In this document: in pieces, positions 20,612-30,004 of the stretch
How positions within the stretch are numbered: position 1 is the stretch's first letter
Layout: every line of letters starts with the position of its first letter
NCBI RefSeq assembly: GCF_001693515.2
Contig: NZ_CP042968.1
Location: forward strand, 7,286,501-7,350,500
DNA length: 64,000 nucleotides
Reading direction: 5' to 3'
Origin: Bradyrhizobium paxllaeri
GTDB taxonomy: Bacteria > Pseudomonadota > Alphaproteobacteria > Rhizobiales > Xanthobacteraceae
Translations under genes and position numbers: made by a program
Notes under the pieces: model-generated
Databases searched by the model: none
Seen by the model: only the letters and a program-made list of their open reading frames with translations
Told to the model about the DNA's origin: nothing

Positions 20612-21484
20612 ATGCACGTATCCGTGAACGGGGTTCGGCTGTTCTTCGATGTCGAGGGTGCGAAGCTGGTCCCGGACGGGCCCATCATGCGGGAAAAGCC
20701 CACCTTGCTGCTTCTCCACGGTGGCCCCGGCTTTGATCATTCAATTTACAAACCGGCCTACTCCCCCCTCTCGGATATCGCCCAGATCGTCTATCTCGAC
20801 CATCGCGGCAATGGCCGCAGCGAGGATGGCCCGCGAGAGGGCTGGACGCTGGCGCAGTGGGGCGACGACGTGCACGCGTTCTGCGAGGTGCTTGGCATCA
20901 CCGAGCCGATCGTGCTCGGCGCCTCATTCGGCGGCATGGTCGCATTGGCCTATGCGACGCGACATCCGAACCATGCTTCGAAGCTGGTCCTGGTCAGCAC
21001 CGCGGCCGCCGGCGACGAATATCTGGAGCGACGGGTCGAGCTGTTCGAACGCTTCGGCGGACCGGAGGTCGGCGCGCTGGCGCGGCGGCGCCTGCTGGAA
21101 CAACGGGGCCATCCGGACCAGACTTCGGTGGAGGCCTGGGCGCGGCTGGCGATGCCGCATTACACGCGCGTCCCGCGCGATCCCGACATGGGACGCCGCG
21201 CCATCAACCGGCCGCCGGTGCTGCAATGGTTCACACGGCCCGACGGCGAGAGCCACAACTACAATTTCTTCCCCGACCTGGACCGCATCCAGTGTCCGAC
21301 CCTGGTGCTCGGCGGTGAGGACGATCCGATGCATCCGATCGAGAGCCAAGCCGACATCGCAGCCGCGCTGCCGCCGCATCTGGTGCGGTTCGAACGATTC
21401 GCTGACTGCCGGCACGCATGCATACAAGACGCACCCGAACGCACGCTGGCCACAATCCGCAACTTCATCCTGCGCCCAAAATGA
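20612..21484 (+). CDS. alpha/beta hydrolase (proline iminopeptidase-like)
   Basis: A 290-residue soluble hydrolase. LLLHGGPGFDHS is the oxyanion-hole HGGPG motif typical of proline iminopeptidase-like enzymes; the nucleophile elbow is GASFGGMVAL, the acid is likely in GGEDDPMHP, and the His in ADCRHACIQD. Activity on N-terminal proline peptides or small esters cannot be separated by sequence. It is the only plus-strand gene inside the Tol-Pal cluster, placed between pal and cpoB, which breaks their usual operon. A shared hairpin follows at 21487-21506. Confidence 0.88.
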   Translation: MHVSVNGVRLFFDVEGAKLVPDGPIMREKPTLLLLHGGPGFDHSIYKPAYSPLSDIAQIVYLDHRGNGRSEDGPREGWTLAQWGDDVHAFCEVLGITEPIVLGASFGGMVALAYATRHPNHASKLVLVSTAAAGDEYLERRVELFERFGGPEVGALARRRLLEQRGHPDQTSVEAWARLAMPHYTRVPRDPDMGRRAINRPPVLQWFTRPDGESHNYNFFPDLDRIQCPTLVLGGEDDPMHPIESQADIAAALPPHLVRFERFADCRHACIQDAPERTLATIRNFILRPK

Positions 21485-21486
21485 AA

Positions 21487-21506
21487 CCGGCGCCCGAAGG
21501 CGCCGG
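21487..21506. terminator. bidirectional terminator between hydrolase and pal
   Basis: Perfect 8-base stem CCGGCGCC / GGCGCCGG with a short loop, flanked by A/T-rich bases on both sides, between two convergent genes. Confidence 0.65.
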
Positions 21507-21532
21507 CTTGAAACTCTGCGAGGTCGAATTCG

Positions 21533-22024
21533 TCAGGCGCCCGCGTTCAGTACCGTGACGGCGCGGCGGTTCTGCGACCAGCAGGAGATGTCGTTACAGA
21601 CAGCGACCGGACGCTCCTTACCGTAGGAGATGGTGCGCATGCGGTTCGGGTCGATGCCGCGCGAGGCGAGATAGCTGCGCACCGACTGGGCGCGGCGGGC
21701 GCCGAGCGCGATGTTGTATTCGCGGGTGCCGCGCTCGTCGGCATGACCTTCGATGGTGAAGGAATAGCGGTTGTAGGTCTGCAGCCACTGCGCCTGCTTC
21801 TCCAGCGTGGCAATCGCCTGCGGGCTCAGATCGGTCTGGTCGCTCTCGAAGAACACGCGGTCGCCGACATTGACCACGAAGTCCTGCTGGCTTCCCGGGG
21901 TGGCCGCGCTCGCCATCGCGCCGTCGGCGCCGACGTTGTTCTTGGCGCAGGCGCCCATCGACAGCGCCACAGCGACCACAGCCGCCAGCTTCCATCCCTG
22001 GAGGATACGCATCTGATATTTCAT
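21533..22024 (-). CDS. pal: peptidoglycan-associated lipoprotein Pal
   Basis: A 163-residue outer-membrane lipoprotein. The lipobox LSMGAC places the lipidated Cys at residue 26 after the ATG at 22024. The OmpA-like domain has FTIEGHADERGTREYNIALG and ARRAQSVRSYLASRGI, including the Asp and Arg that bind diaminopimelate in peptidoglycan. Pal couples outer membrane to wall with TolB. Here tolB is 3.7 kb upstream, with a GGDEF-EAL gene and a FeeM-like gene between, and the gene should have its own promoter in the 310-base gap. The start is the ATG of MKYQMRILQG. Confidence 0.95.
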   Translation of the reverse strand: MKYQMRILQGWKLAAVVAVALSMGACAKNNVGADGAMASAATPGSQQDFVVNVGDRVFFESDQTDLSPQAIATLEKQAQWLQTYNRYSFTIEGHADERGTREYNIALGARRAQSVRSYLASRGIDPNRMRTISYGKERPVAVCNDISCWSQNRRAVTVLNAGA

Positions 22025-22335
22025 TCCGGAGCCTCCAACGCTCACGTTTTTCGACTGTTACCCGGTCTACAGGCCGATGGTTAAGCGAACGTTCCGTCAA
22101 CCTTGATGGAACCTTGCCAGGCTCGCTCAAATGCCGACAAACCGTGAAAAGCGACTGCGATAGTTAATGGTTTGTAAATGTGGCGCGATGGTGAAAGCAA
22201 GGGCACACAGGCCGAAATCACCGGATTTGAGCGTTCAGCATCGCCGGGACGGGACCGGCATTCAGGAATATGAACCGCCGCGCCGGAGAACCCGCGGGGT
22301 CGCGCAGCCGGATCTGATTCGCCGTCGAGCCAGGT
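22025..22335. other. intergenic region upstream of pal
   Basis: About 310 bases. Presumed to hold the pal promoter. I see no gene, repeat element or clear operator in it. Confidence 0.4.
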
Positions 22336-23076
22336 TCAGGAAGTCAGAACGATCGAGGGCCGCTCGAAGGAGGAGACAACGCCGTGTGGCGACGAATGTC
22401 GCTCGCCGTCGCGCTCGAAGAGCATCCGCCGCTCGGCCGAGGTCGAACGCATGATGGGAAAACGGGCCAATACCTTATCCCGCACAGCCCCGAAATCGCA
22501 GGCCATCAAGGCAACCTTGTGGGATATGATCGGAATCGGACGCGGTTCAGCGATGGCTTCTTGCAAGAAGACTCGGCGGTAAAACGCCTGATGCTCGGCG
22601 CGAACGAGCGCGAGCCCGGTGTCGGCGTTGAAATAGGCGCACGCCATATAGCCCAGCCGCACCGTCAGGTAGGGAAGTTCCGGAAACCGCCCGGCTTTTT
22701 CGGGGTCGGCAGCCAGGCGCGACGGATCGACGAAAACCTCCCCTTTATCGAGGCGAGGATGCAGCACATCGCCGAACAAATCGGTGGTGTGGGACATCCG
22801 CCATTCCGACGTCAGGACATGGAGGCGGACGGAGCTGCAGAGTTCTCCGTCAATATAAATTCCGAACGTCCGGGCGTTGGGAGCATCATCATAGGGATCG
22901 TGGACGCGCTCGGACTCTGAAGGCGGGATCAATCCGCCATTCAGATAGGCTCTGTAGCGCAACGAATTGATGAGATCTCTTTCCTCGGCAGTTTCGACAA
23001 GTCGGTATTCGACGCGATCCAGAAGCCGTGATCCCCAAACAGAGTGCGAAGCACGCGTTTCGACTCCGGACTTCAT
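22336..23076 (-). CDS. N-acyl amino acid synthase FeeM-like (GNAT/autoinducer-synthase fold)
   Basis: About 246 residues from the ATG at 23076, which has AAGGAG six bases upstream; an upstream TTG at 23103 is less likely. YRLVETAEERDLINSLRYRAYL resembles the N-terminal signature of the FeeM family, related to acyl-homoserine lactone synthases and GNAT acetyltransferases; VHDPYDDAPNARTFGIYIDG and SSVRLHV match the acyl-donor half. FeeM-type enzymes use acyl carrier protein thioesters to make N-acyl amino acids such as acyl-tyrosine. The true product here is unknown. It lies between a GGDEF-EAL gene and pal, which suggests a signalling or membrane-lipid role. Confidence 0.65.
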   Translation of the reverse strand: MKSGVETRASHSVWGSRLLDRVEYRLVETAEERDLINSLRYRAYLNGGLIPPSESERVHDPYDDAPNARTFGIYIDGELCSSVRLHVLTSEWRMSHTTDLFGDVLHPRLDKGEVFVDPSRLAADPEKAGRFPELPYLTVRLGYMACAYFNADTGLALVRAEHQAFYRRVFLQEAIAEPRPIPIISHKVALMACDFGAVRDKVLARFPIMRSTSAERRMLFERDGERHSSPHGVVSSFERPSIVLTS

Positions 23077-23222
23077 CCAATACTCCTTGAAAACACTCAA
23101 CAACCTGTGCGGGCACGAAAAAGCTTAACAGCTTCTTAATGCTTTGCAAACGAATCACCACGTTAGGGTTAAGCCTTCCGGCTACCCAACGTGGGCGATT
23201 TATCCGTATTTTTGCGGGGAAA

Positions 23223-25553
23223 TCAGGCGATCGATCGCGAGGCGATCGCGCGAAGCTGGTCGTCCGGAGCGCGGCGGCCGTGCGAGGCATTCAGCAACTG
23301 GCGGACCCGGACCGCGGGCACCGGCGGGCTGAACAGATAGCCCTGGGCCTCGGTTACCGCACCATCGGCGCTGATCAGTTCGAGTTGCTCGTTGGTTTCG
23401 ATGCCCTCGACCACGACAGACATTCCAAGATCGGCCGACAGCCGCGCCACGCCGCGCAGCAGCGTCAGCGGACGGTCGGTGTCGATCCCTTCCAGGAAGG
23501 AACGGTCGATCTTCACTTTCTGCAACGGGAAGTTGTGAAGATAGCTTAGGCTCGAATAGCCGGTGCCGAAGTCGTCGAGCGAGATCCGCACGCCGAGCGA
23601 ATGCAATTGCGACAGCACGTCATGCGTTACTTGCGTGTTACGCAGCAGCGAGGATTCGGTGATCTCGATTTCAAGCCGGTTCGCCGGCAGGCCGGAGACC
23701 TCGAGCGCGTAGCGGACTTCGCTCAGCACGTCGCGCTGGTGGAATTGCTGGGGCGAGAAGTTCACCGCGACGCTGACGCCTTCCGGCCATTTCATGCATT
23801 CCATGCAGGCCTTGCGCAAAATCCAGCGGCCGAGATCGACGATCAGGCCCATGTCCTCGGCGATCGGAATGATGTCGGTCGGCGACACCGTGCCGCGCAC
23901 CGGATGATTCCAGCGCAGCAGCGCCTCGCAGGTGGAGATGCGGCCCGATTTGAGGTTGACCAGCGGCTGGAAGAACAGTTCGAACTCCTCGTTGGCCAGC
24001 GCCTTGCGCAGGTCAAGTTCGAGGATGCGGCGGGATTCGACGACCTGCGCCATCTCCTCCCGGAAGAAGCAGAAGGTGCCGCGGCCGTCGGCCTTGGCGC
24101 GGTACAGCGCCATGTCGGCATTTTTCAACAGCGTGTCGGCGCTGACGCCATGTGAGGTCATGGCGATGCCGACGCTGGCGCCGATCTCGACCAGATGATT
24201 GTCGATCTTGTAGCGCTCGCTCAGGCGATCGACGATGCGCCGGGCAAGGCCGGCAGCATCCTCGGACGAATGGATGTTCTGCTGGAACACCACGAACTCG
24301 TCACCGCCGAAGCGCGCCACGAAATCCTCGGGCCGCAGCATCTCGCGCAGCCGATCGGCCACCGCGCACAACAGCTGATCGCCGCAGGGATGGCCGAGCG
24401 TGTCGTTGACCTGCTTGAACTGATCGAGGTCGACGAACAACAGCGCCGACAATTGTTCGGCGCCCTGCTGAACCGCCAGAAGATGTCCGATTTCGTCGCG
24501 GAAATTGACCCGGTTCGGCAGTTCGGTGAGCTCGTCATAGCGCGCCAGATGGCTGATCCTGGCTTCCGCATCCTTGCGCTCGGTGATGTCCTCCACCAGC
24601 ATCACGGTGCCGCCGTCGGCCATTGGCTGGAAGGTCCAGGACAGCGACCGGTTCTTGTTGAAATCCGGATCGGTGGTGATGATGTCGCTGGCGCGGGAGT
24701 ACTCGACTTGCTGCAGAATGAGGTCGGCGCTTGCCCCCGAAATCGCCCCGGCGGCGACGCAGGCCAGGCAGATATCGGATACGTTGGCGTCTCGCTGCAC
24801 GAAGTCATCAGACAAATTCATCATCTTGCTGAAGCGGTGATTCATCACCGCAAGCCGGCCATCGGCGCGAAACATGCACAGCCCGTGCGGCATGTTGTTC
24901 AGCGCGGTATCGAACTGGCCGGCCAGCGCCGCTTCGCGCTCGCGTGCGACGAGCGCCTGCATGAAAATTCTGTGCAGGTTGGCCGAAAGTTTGATGAGGG
25001 TCACGAGGAACACGGCGGTGACGACCGACATGGCCACGTAATAGGGCGTGCCGCGCAGCGCCAGCGCGATGACAGTCGTACCCAGGGCAAGGAGAAGCTG
25101 CAGCCTGAATATCCACTGCCGCCCATAGGCCCTGCCCGCGCCGCCGGCGAGGAGTCCGATCGTCACGGACAAGGCAATCATGTGGGCCACGGCATCGTCG
25201 GTGCTCAACAGCGTGGTGCTGCACCATATTCCGATCGCAACGGCCTGGATCATGGCCCCGACCTGGTAGCGCGTCGCCCACAACGCAGCACCATCGGCAG
25301 TGAGGGTCGACTTGCGCGCCTGGTAGAGCTGCAGATCGATCGCCCGGACAACGCCGGCAAGGGCGAGCAGCGCGACACACGCCCAGATGAGGTCGTTTCC
25401 GGTCTTCAGCGCGGTCATGGCCGCAGTGATCGTCGCGAAGACGATGCCCACATGCACCGTCCCCGGCGTTTCGAAGAGCGAATCGATCAACGCCGCGCGA
25501 ATGGACGGCGGTGTCTCCTGCTCGGGTATTTCTCGCTGATCGGCAAGCTGCAT
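23223..25553 (-). CDS. membrane GGDEF-EAL diguanylate cyclase/phosphodiesterase with PAS domain
   Basis: A 776-residue c-di-GMP enzyme. About five to six membrane segments occupy residues 35-200. A PAS-like domain follows (FDTALNNMPHGLCMFRADGRLAVMN). The GGDEF domain keeps GGDEF near residue 416 and the substrate-binding DLDQFKQVNDTLGH. The EAL domain begins with EALLRW near residue 543 and keeps the DDFGTGYSSLSYLH and VVEGIET metal and catalytic motifs. Both halves look intact, so it may make and break c-di-GMP. It is on the minus strand between tolB and the FeeM-like gene, with a 145-base gap to each side. Confidence 0.93.
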   Translation of the reverse strand: MQLADQREIPEQETPPSIRAALIDSLFETPGTVHVGIVFATITAAMTALKTGNDLIWACVALLALAGVVRAIDLQLYQARKSTLTADGAALWATRYQVGAMIQAVAIGIWCSTTLLSTDDAVAHMIALSVTIGLLAGGAGRAYGRQWIFRLQLLLALGTTVIALALRGTPYYVAMSVVTAVFLVTLIKLSANLHRIFMQALVAREREAALAGQFDTALNNMPHGLCMFRADGRLAVMNHRFSKMMNLSDDFVQRDANVSDICLACVAAGAISGASADLILQQVEYSRASDIITTDPDFNKNRSLSWTFQPMADGGTVMLVEDITERKDAEARISHLARYDELTELPNRVNFRDEIGHLLAVQQGAEQLSALLFVDLDQFKQVNDTLGHPCGDQLLCAVADRLREMLRPEDFVARFGGDEFVVFQQNIHSSEDAAGLARRIVDRLSERYKIDNHLVEIGASVGIAMTSHGVSADTLLKNADMALYRAKADGRGTFCFFREEMAQVVESRRILELDLRKALANEEFELFFQPLVNLKSGRISTCEALLRWNHPVRGTVSPTDIIPIAEDMGLIVDLGRWILRKACMECMKWPEGVSVAVNFSPQQFHQRDVLSEVRYALEVSGLPANRLEIEITESSLLRNTQVTHDVLSQLHSLGVRISLDDFGTGYSSLSYLHNFPLQKVKIDRSFLEGIDTDRPLTLLRGVARLSADLGMSVVVEGIETNEQLELISADGAVTEAQGYLFSPPVPAVRVRQLLNASHGRRAPDDQLRAIASRSIA

Positions 25554-25731
25554 TTCGGGCGCACGTCCTTTGGAATTAGACGTTGTACCTATCGCAGATG
25601 AAGTCTTTCTGAGGGAACATCGTTAGCGAGACGTTGCTACCGATTGGTAAACGAAAAAATTTGTCCGCAAAATCAGCGGGCTAGGCAATGTTTGCCGATT
25701 AACGATTGTGCTCCCGCGCGTGCGGGTTCCA

Positions 25732-27087
25732 TCAGGACAATAGCGGCGACCATGCCGGATCGGAGGCGAAACCGGGCGTTGGTACCCGCAATTCGTTACG
25801 ACCTGAGATATCGACCGTGTACAGCGACGGCCCGCCGCTGCCGCCGGGATCGCGGAAAAACATCACCACCCGCCCGTTCGGCGCAAAGGTCGGCCCCTCA
25901 TTGTGGAAGCCGGAGGTGAGGATGCGTTCGCCCGAGCCGTCGGTCTTCATGATGCCGATCGCGAACGCGCCGCCGCCCTGCTTGGTGAAGGCGATGTAGT
26001 CGCCGCGCGGCGACCAGACCGGCGTCGAGTAGCTGCCTTCGCCGAACGAGATGCGCTGCGCGCCGCCGCCATTGGCCGGCATCACATAGATCTGCGGCTT
26101 GCCGCCACGATCGGACTCGAAACAGATCCGGCTGCCGTCGGGCGAATAGGACGGCGAGGTGTCGATCGCCGGCGTATCGGTCAGCCGCGTCGTCGATTTC
26201 GAGCGCAGGTCCATCACGAACAGGTTGGAATTGCCGCCCTGCTGCAGGCTCATGATGATGCGCTGGCCATCCGGCGAGAAGCGCGGCGAAAACGACATGC
26301 CGGGGAAGTTGCCGACGATCTCGCGCTGCCCGGTCTCGACGTTGAACAGATAGACGCGCGGATCACCCTGGCCGAATTCCATGTAGGTGATCTCTTGCGT
26401 CGACGGCGAGAACCGCGGCGTCAGCACCAGATCGGAGCCCTTGGTGAGATAGCGGACATTGGCGCCGTCCTGATCCATCAGCGCCAGCCGCTTGACGCGG
26501 CGCTCCTTCGAGCCGGTCTCGTCGACGAACACGACGCGGCTGTCGAAATAGCCCTTTTCGCCGGTCGCGCGCTCGTAGATCTGGTCCGAGATGATATGCG
26601 CGATCCGCCGCCAATATTCCGGTGAGGTGAAATATTGCTGGCCCGCGAGTTGCTGGTTGGTGTTGACGTCCCAGAGACGGAATTCAGCCTTGAGTCGGCC
26701 GTCGGGCTGCCGAGTCATACGGCCGGTCACCAGATAGGTTGCATTGATCTGCTTCCAGCTCTGAAAGGTCGGCGGGTTGTCGGGATTGCTGATGCGCTCG
26801 ATGAAGGCGGCCGGATCGATCGGCGCGAACAGCCCGCTGCGCTTGAGGTTGTTGGTGATGACCTGCGCCACGCCGACGCCGACCTCGGCATCGCCAGGCG
26901 TGCCCGCGACGAAATTCGGGATCGCGATCGGTTGCGGGGTGAACTCGCCCTCGGGAATGACGATCCGCTTCGGCGCTTGCGCAAAGGCATTGCCGCCGGC
27001 GACCGCGCCAAGTGCCGCCATTCCGGCAATGATCTGACGGCGGCTCGGGCGATACAGCATGTTCGGCAATCCATCTTTGTCAGTCAT
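25732..27087 (-). CDS. tolB: Tol-Pal system beta-propeller protein TolB
   Basis: A 451-residue periplasmic protein. The N-terminal domain ([19 protein letters not shown]) precedes a six-bladed propeller with repeats such as [24 protein letters not shown] and [15 protein letters not shown]. TolB binds Pal and is displaced by the TolQRA motor during division. The signal peptide has SRRQIIAG, which matches a twin-arginine (Tat) signal, unlike the Sec signal of enterobacterial TolB. Start may be 27087 or the in-frame ATG at 27057; neither has a strong ribosome site. It is 60 bases downstream of tolA. Confidence 0.95.
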   Translation of the reverse strand: MTDKDGLPNMLYRPSRRQIIAGMAALGAVAGGNAFAQAPKRIVIPEGEFTPQPIAIPNFVAGTPGDAEVGVGVAQVITNNLKRSGLFAPIDPAAFIERISNPDNPPTFQSWKQINATYLVTGRMTRQPDGRLKAEFRLWDVNTNQQLAGQQYFTSPEYWRRIAHIISDQIYERATGEKGYFDSRVVFVDETGSKERRVKRLALMDQDGANVRYLTKGSDLVLTPRFSPSTQEITYMEFGQGDPRVYLFNVETGQREIVGNFPGMSFSPRFSPDGQRIIMSLQQGGNSNLFVMDLRSKSTTRLTDTPAIDTSPSYSPDGSRICFESDRGGKPQIYVMPANGGGAQRISFGEGSYSTPVWSPRGDYIAFTKQGGGAFAIGIMKTDGSGERILTSGFHNEGPTFAPNGRVVMFFRDPGGSGGPSLYTVDISGRNELRVPTPGFASDPAWSPLLS

Positions 27088-27147
27088 CGCTTCAAACTTT
27101 GCTCATATCTGTCATTGCCAACGAGTGTCCGCCACGTGACAAAACCG

Positions 27148-28086
27148 TTAGACTTTTTCCTTGAACACCGGCGAGAAATATTTCCACTCTTCGTAGAAGG
27201 CCGCTGGCAGCTTATATGGCTGGCATTCGATGATCGCGCGCAGTGCGCTTTCCTGATAGACGCGCAGGAAGGGCGTCGCCGGCGTTCCCTCAGGAACCGG
27301 CGAGCCTTCGAGCGTGCCGTCGCGCTTCAGACGAATGGCAAATGCCGCTTCAGGCCTCTGCGACTCGATCCCGCCATAGGGTTTCTTCCAGCATCGCTCG
27401 ACCTGGCGCTGGAACATCGAACCCCAGGTCGCGGAATTGTCCGCGGCCGTGCCCTTGGCAAGGCCCAGCGCCGCGTTGGAATTCAGCGTGTCGCCGGTCG
27501 TGGCCTGGCGCGTCGGATCACGCTTGTCGAGCAGGGCCGCGATCTGGTTCTGATCGAAGTGACGTTCCACGATCCTCTTCTGCGGCTCCGGCGGCTTGGC
27601 CGCCTGCACCGGCTTCGGCGGCGGCTTCTTCTCTTCCTTCTTGATCGCCTCGGCGATCGGGTCGGGCTTGACCGGTTCGGGCTTTTTCTCGACCGGCTTC
27701 GGTTCTTGCTTCGGCTCTTCCTTCGGCTTCTCGACGACCTTTGGCGGATCGGGTTTCTTCTCGACCGGCTTTTCTTCGACCTTCGGCTGCGGCGGCGGTG
27801 CGGTCTCGGTCACCACAGGCGCCTTCTCGCTGATCTTGCCGACGGTGTCATCGACGAGCTTCGCTTCGGCGACCTTCTCGACCAGCGGCTTCGGGTTCTC
27901 CTTCTTGCCGGTCTTCATGCCGGCCATCACCTTGGCAAGCTGGTTGGAGTCAACGACATCAACCGCAACCGACTCTTCCGGCGGCATTTCGAGCGCCTTG
28001 GTCGAGAACGACAGCATCACCCACCCCAGCACGAACACGTGCAGGGCAACGGAAGCCATCACCGTCTTGTCGACCTTGATCTTCAC
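27148..28086 (-). CDS. tolA: TolA-type energy transducer of the Tol-Pal system
   Basis: A 312-residue inner-membrane protein starting at a GTG (28086). One N-terminal span (ASVALHVFVLGWVMLSF) anchors a long Pro/Lys/Glu linker (repeated EKKP, VEKP, PKVVEKP units, residues about 100-195) that crosses the periplasm. The C-terminal domain (SMFQRQVERCWKKP, AFAIRLKRDGTLEG, ALRAIIECQPY) resembles TonB/TolA domain III and contacts TolB or Pal. Charged-linker content is high, with no Ala/Lys/Glu helix as in E. coli. It lies 46 bases downstream of tolR. Confidence 0.92.
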   Translation of the reverse strand: MKIKVDKTVMASVALHVFVLGWVMLSFSTKALEMPPEESVAVDVVDSNQLAKVMAGMKTGKKENPKPLVEKVAEAKLVDDTVGKISEKAPVVTETAPPPQPKVEEKPVEKKPDPPKVVEKPKEEPKQEPKPVEKKPEPVKPDPIAEAIKKEEKKPPPKPVQAAKPPEPQKRIVERHFDQNQIAALLDKRDPTRQATTGDTLNSNAALGLAKGTAADNSATWGSMFQRQVERCWKKPYGGIESQRPEAAFAIRLKRDGTLEGSPVPEGTPATPFLRVYQESALRAIIECQPYKLPAAFYEEWKYFSPVFKEKV

Positions 28087-28132
28087 CCGAGTTTTCCCGC
28101 TCCCCCCTCAGCCATCATACGCCATTCCATGC

Positions 28133-28609
28133 TCAGGAGCCCTGCTCCGGCACGATGACGATATTCGCCTTGAACCCCGCCTGCCGAATATACCCCAATA
28201 GTTTCATCATATCCGTGTAACAAACGTCCTTGTCGCCCCGCAGGTATACCACGCGCTCGGCCTCGGACCGGGTCTCCTTGATCGCCGTTATCTTGGGCAG
28301 GAGCTCATTGGCCGGAATCGGCGTATCCCCGAGATAAAGCTCGACGTTGGAATTGCAGGCGCCACCGGTGCGCTTGACCGACAGCGTCAATGGCGGCGCG
28401 TTGGCCTGGATCTGCTTGCCACCACCGGCGACGGGAAGATCGATATCGATGCTCGAGGTCATGAGCGGCGCCGCCACCATGAAGATGATGAGCAGCACCA
28501 GCATCACGTCGACCATCGGCGTGACGTTGATCTCCGCCATCACGGCGGCACGACGCCGGCCGCGGCGTCCACCGCCACCGCCTGCCGAACCTGCCATGTT
28601 CATCGCCAT
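28133..28609 (-). CDS. tolR: Tol-Pal motor protein TolR
   Basis: A 158-residue inner-membrane protein. One span holds NVTPMVDVMLVLLIIFMVAA, whose Asp is the proton-binding residue of the ExbD/TolR family. The N-terminus is a basic Gly/Arg run and the periplasmic domain holds two Cys (residues near 90 and 134). With TolQ it forms the proton-driven stator that energises TolA. It is 37 bases downstream of tolQ and 46 upstream of tolA, a compact operon. Confidence 0.95.
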   Translation of the reverse strand: MAMNMAGSAGGGGGRRGRRRAAVMAEINVTPMVDVMLVLLIIFMVAAPLMTSSIDIDLPVAGGGKQIQANAPPLTLSVKRTGGACNSNVELYLGDTPIPANELLPKITAIKETRSEAERVVYLRGDKDVCYTDMMKLLGYIRQAGFKANIVIVPEQGS

Positions 28610-28646
28610 GATCGTGATCTCACGCTGCGCTCGTCATGTGCCGTTC

Positions 28647-29360
28647 TCACGCCCGCTCGTCGATCTGGCGGGACAGGATGGCGGAAAATTCGTCGGCAAA
28701 ACCTTCCAGCCGCTGCGCCTGCCGATTCACTTCGGACGTGAACTTATTGTAGAAAATGGTCGCGGGGATGGCGGCGATAAGACCGATAGCGGTCGCAAAC
28801 AGCGCTTCCGCAATGCCGGGCGCGACCACTGCCAATGAAGTGTTTTTCGAAGCCGCGATCGACTGGAAGCTCGACATGATGCCCCAGACGGTTCCGAACA
28901 GGCCGACGAACGGCCCGGCCGAACCGACCGTTGCGAGCACCAGGAGCCTCCGCTCCAGCCGTTCGACCTCGCGGGCGATGGAGACGTTCATCACCTTCTC
29001 GATCCGCATTTGCAGTCCGGCGAAGGAACGCGACTGGCTCTCGAACGAGCGTTTCCACTCGCGCATGGCCGCGACGAAACACGCCGCCATCGATTGCGTC
29101 GGCTTGGCCGACAGCGCGCGGTAAAGCTCCTCGATCGACTGCCCCGACCAGAACGCCTGTTCGAAGCGATCCATCGCACGCTTGGTGCGCGAATAAAGGA
29201 AAATCTTGTCGATCGCGATCGCCCAGACCCAGACCGAGCAGGCGAGCAGGCCCAGCATGACCGACTTCACGACCCAGTGGGCCTGCATGAACAGCGAGAT
29301 CAGCGACACATCGGCCGCGATCATCGGCAAAGCTGACGGCGCCACGTCGGCGGGATTCAT
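28647..29360 (-). CDS. tolQ: Tol-Pal motor protein TolQ
   Basis: A 237-residue inner-membrane protein of the ExbB/MotA family with three spans: near residues 25-45 (VVKSVMLGLLACSVWVWAI), and the paired helices LATVGSAGPFVGLFGTVWGIM and VAPGIAEALFATAIGLIAAIPATIFYN that line the proton channel. The ATG at 29360 starts just before the first span; the longer frame from 29525 adds a non-conserved leader. First gene of tolQRAB. Its usual upstream neighbour ybgC is about 22 kb away here (51485). Confidence 0.95.
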   Translation of the reverse strand: MNPADVAPSALPMIAADVSLISLFMQAHWVVKSVMLGLLACSVWVWAIAIDKIFLYSRTKRAMDRFEQAFWSGQSIEELYRALSAKPTQSMAACFVAAMREWKRSFESQSRSFAGLQMRIEKVMNVSIAREVERLERRLLVLATVGSAGPFVGLFGTVWGIMSSFQSIAASKNTSLAVVAPGIAEALFATAIGLIAAIPATIFYNKFTSEVNRQAQRLEGFADEFSAILSRQIDERA

Positions 29361-29762
29361 AAGCGGTATCCTCTCAACGCAAGTGTCCCTAATTCCTCCG
29401 GGAGCAAATGGCTGCCGGTTCCACGGCCGCGCGTTGGGCGCGGCGATTTGCGCCAGCGCGAGAAGCCTCTTTCCTGTCGCATGGGGGGCCCGCCGAAAGC
29501 CGGGCCCTGCTTCCCCTGCCAACATGTCAAAACGAGGGCTGTCAGCGCGTCATTCCGTCCCTAACCAGACGCTAAGCTTGGTTAACTTTAGGTTACCAAA
29601 GGGAAATCCGACAGGCGGAAATCCAGCCCGGCCGGACGGTTGCGAGCCGGGAACCGGGGTTCCATGGGGCTGTCCCGACGGGTTGTGGCTGGGCCGGTGG
29701 CCGCGCCTTCGGGCGGCCTGAAGCGTAGCCTCCTCAGGATGGAAAGTCGCTAGTTCTCACCG

Positions 29763-29840
29763 CGTCATTGCGAGCGCAGCGAAGCAATCCACGCCTCAGC
29801 CCGGGGATAGATGGATTGCTTCGCTGCGCTCGCAATGACG
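29763..29840. repeat. palindromic intergenic repeat, family B (copy 2)
   Basis: Nearly perfect inverted ends: CGTCATTGCGAGCGCAGCG and CGCTGCGCTCGCAATGACG, with GAAGCAATCCA / TGGATTGCTTC inside. It is the cleanest copy of the family in the window. Confidence 0.85.
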
Positions 29841-29890
29841 CGGAAATAGATTCGCGATCTCGCGACATGTTCGCAGTGCGCGGGCAATTT

Positions 29891-29991
29891 GTAGCCCGCA
29901 TGAGCGCAAGCGATATGCGGGGACACTGTTCCGGGGTCGCTTCCGCCTAGGCTCGTTGAGCTTCGGCGGACAAGTCGCTCGCCCGGGCTAC
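29891..29991. repeat. palindromic intergenic repeat, family I
   Basis: GTAGCCCGCATGAGCGCAAG on the left, and GCTCGCCCGGGCTAC on the right form inverted ends; the middle contains TTCCGCCTAGGCTCG and a second partial hairpin. Only one copy of this family is in the window; the form is familiar from Bradyrhizobium intergenic DNA. Confidence 0.5.
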
Positions 29992-30004
29992 AGACCACGC
30001 GCGC

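Larger units (their letters stand above)
29361..30004. other. long intergenic region upstream of tolQ
   Basis: About 640 bases without a gene. It holds the tolQ promoter region, then two dispersed palindromic elements (family B at 29763-29840 and family I at 29891-29991). The part from 29361 to 29760 has no other feature I can support. Confidence 0.6.

Noticed and set aside
24195..25601. 468-residue frame opposite the GGDEF-EAL gene
   Set aside because: Antisense shadow, no recognisable domain.
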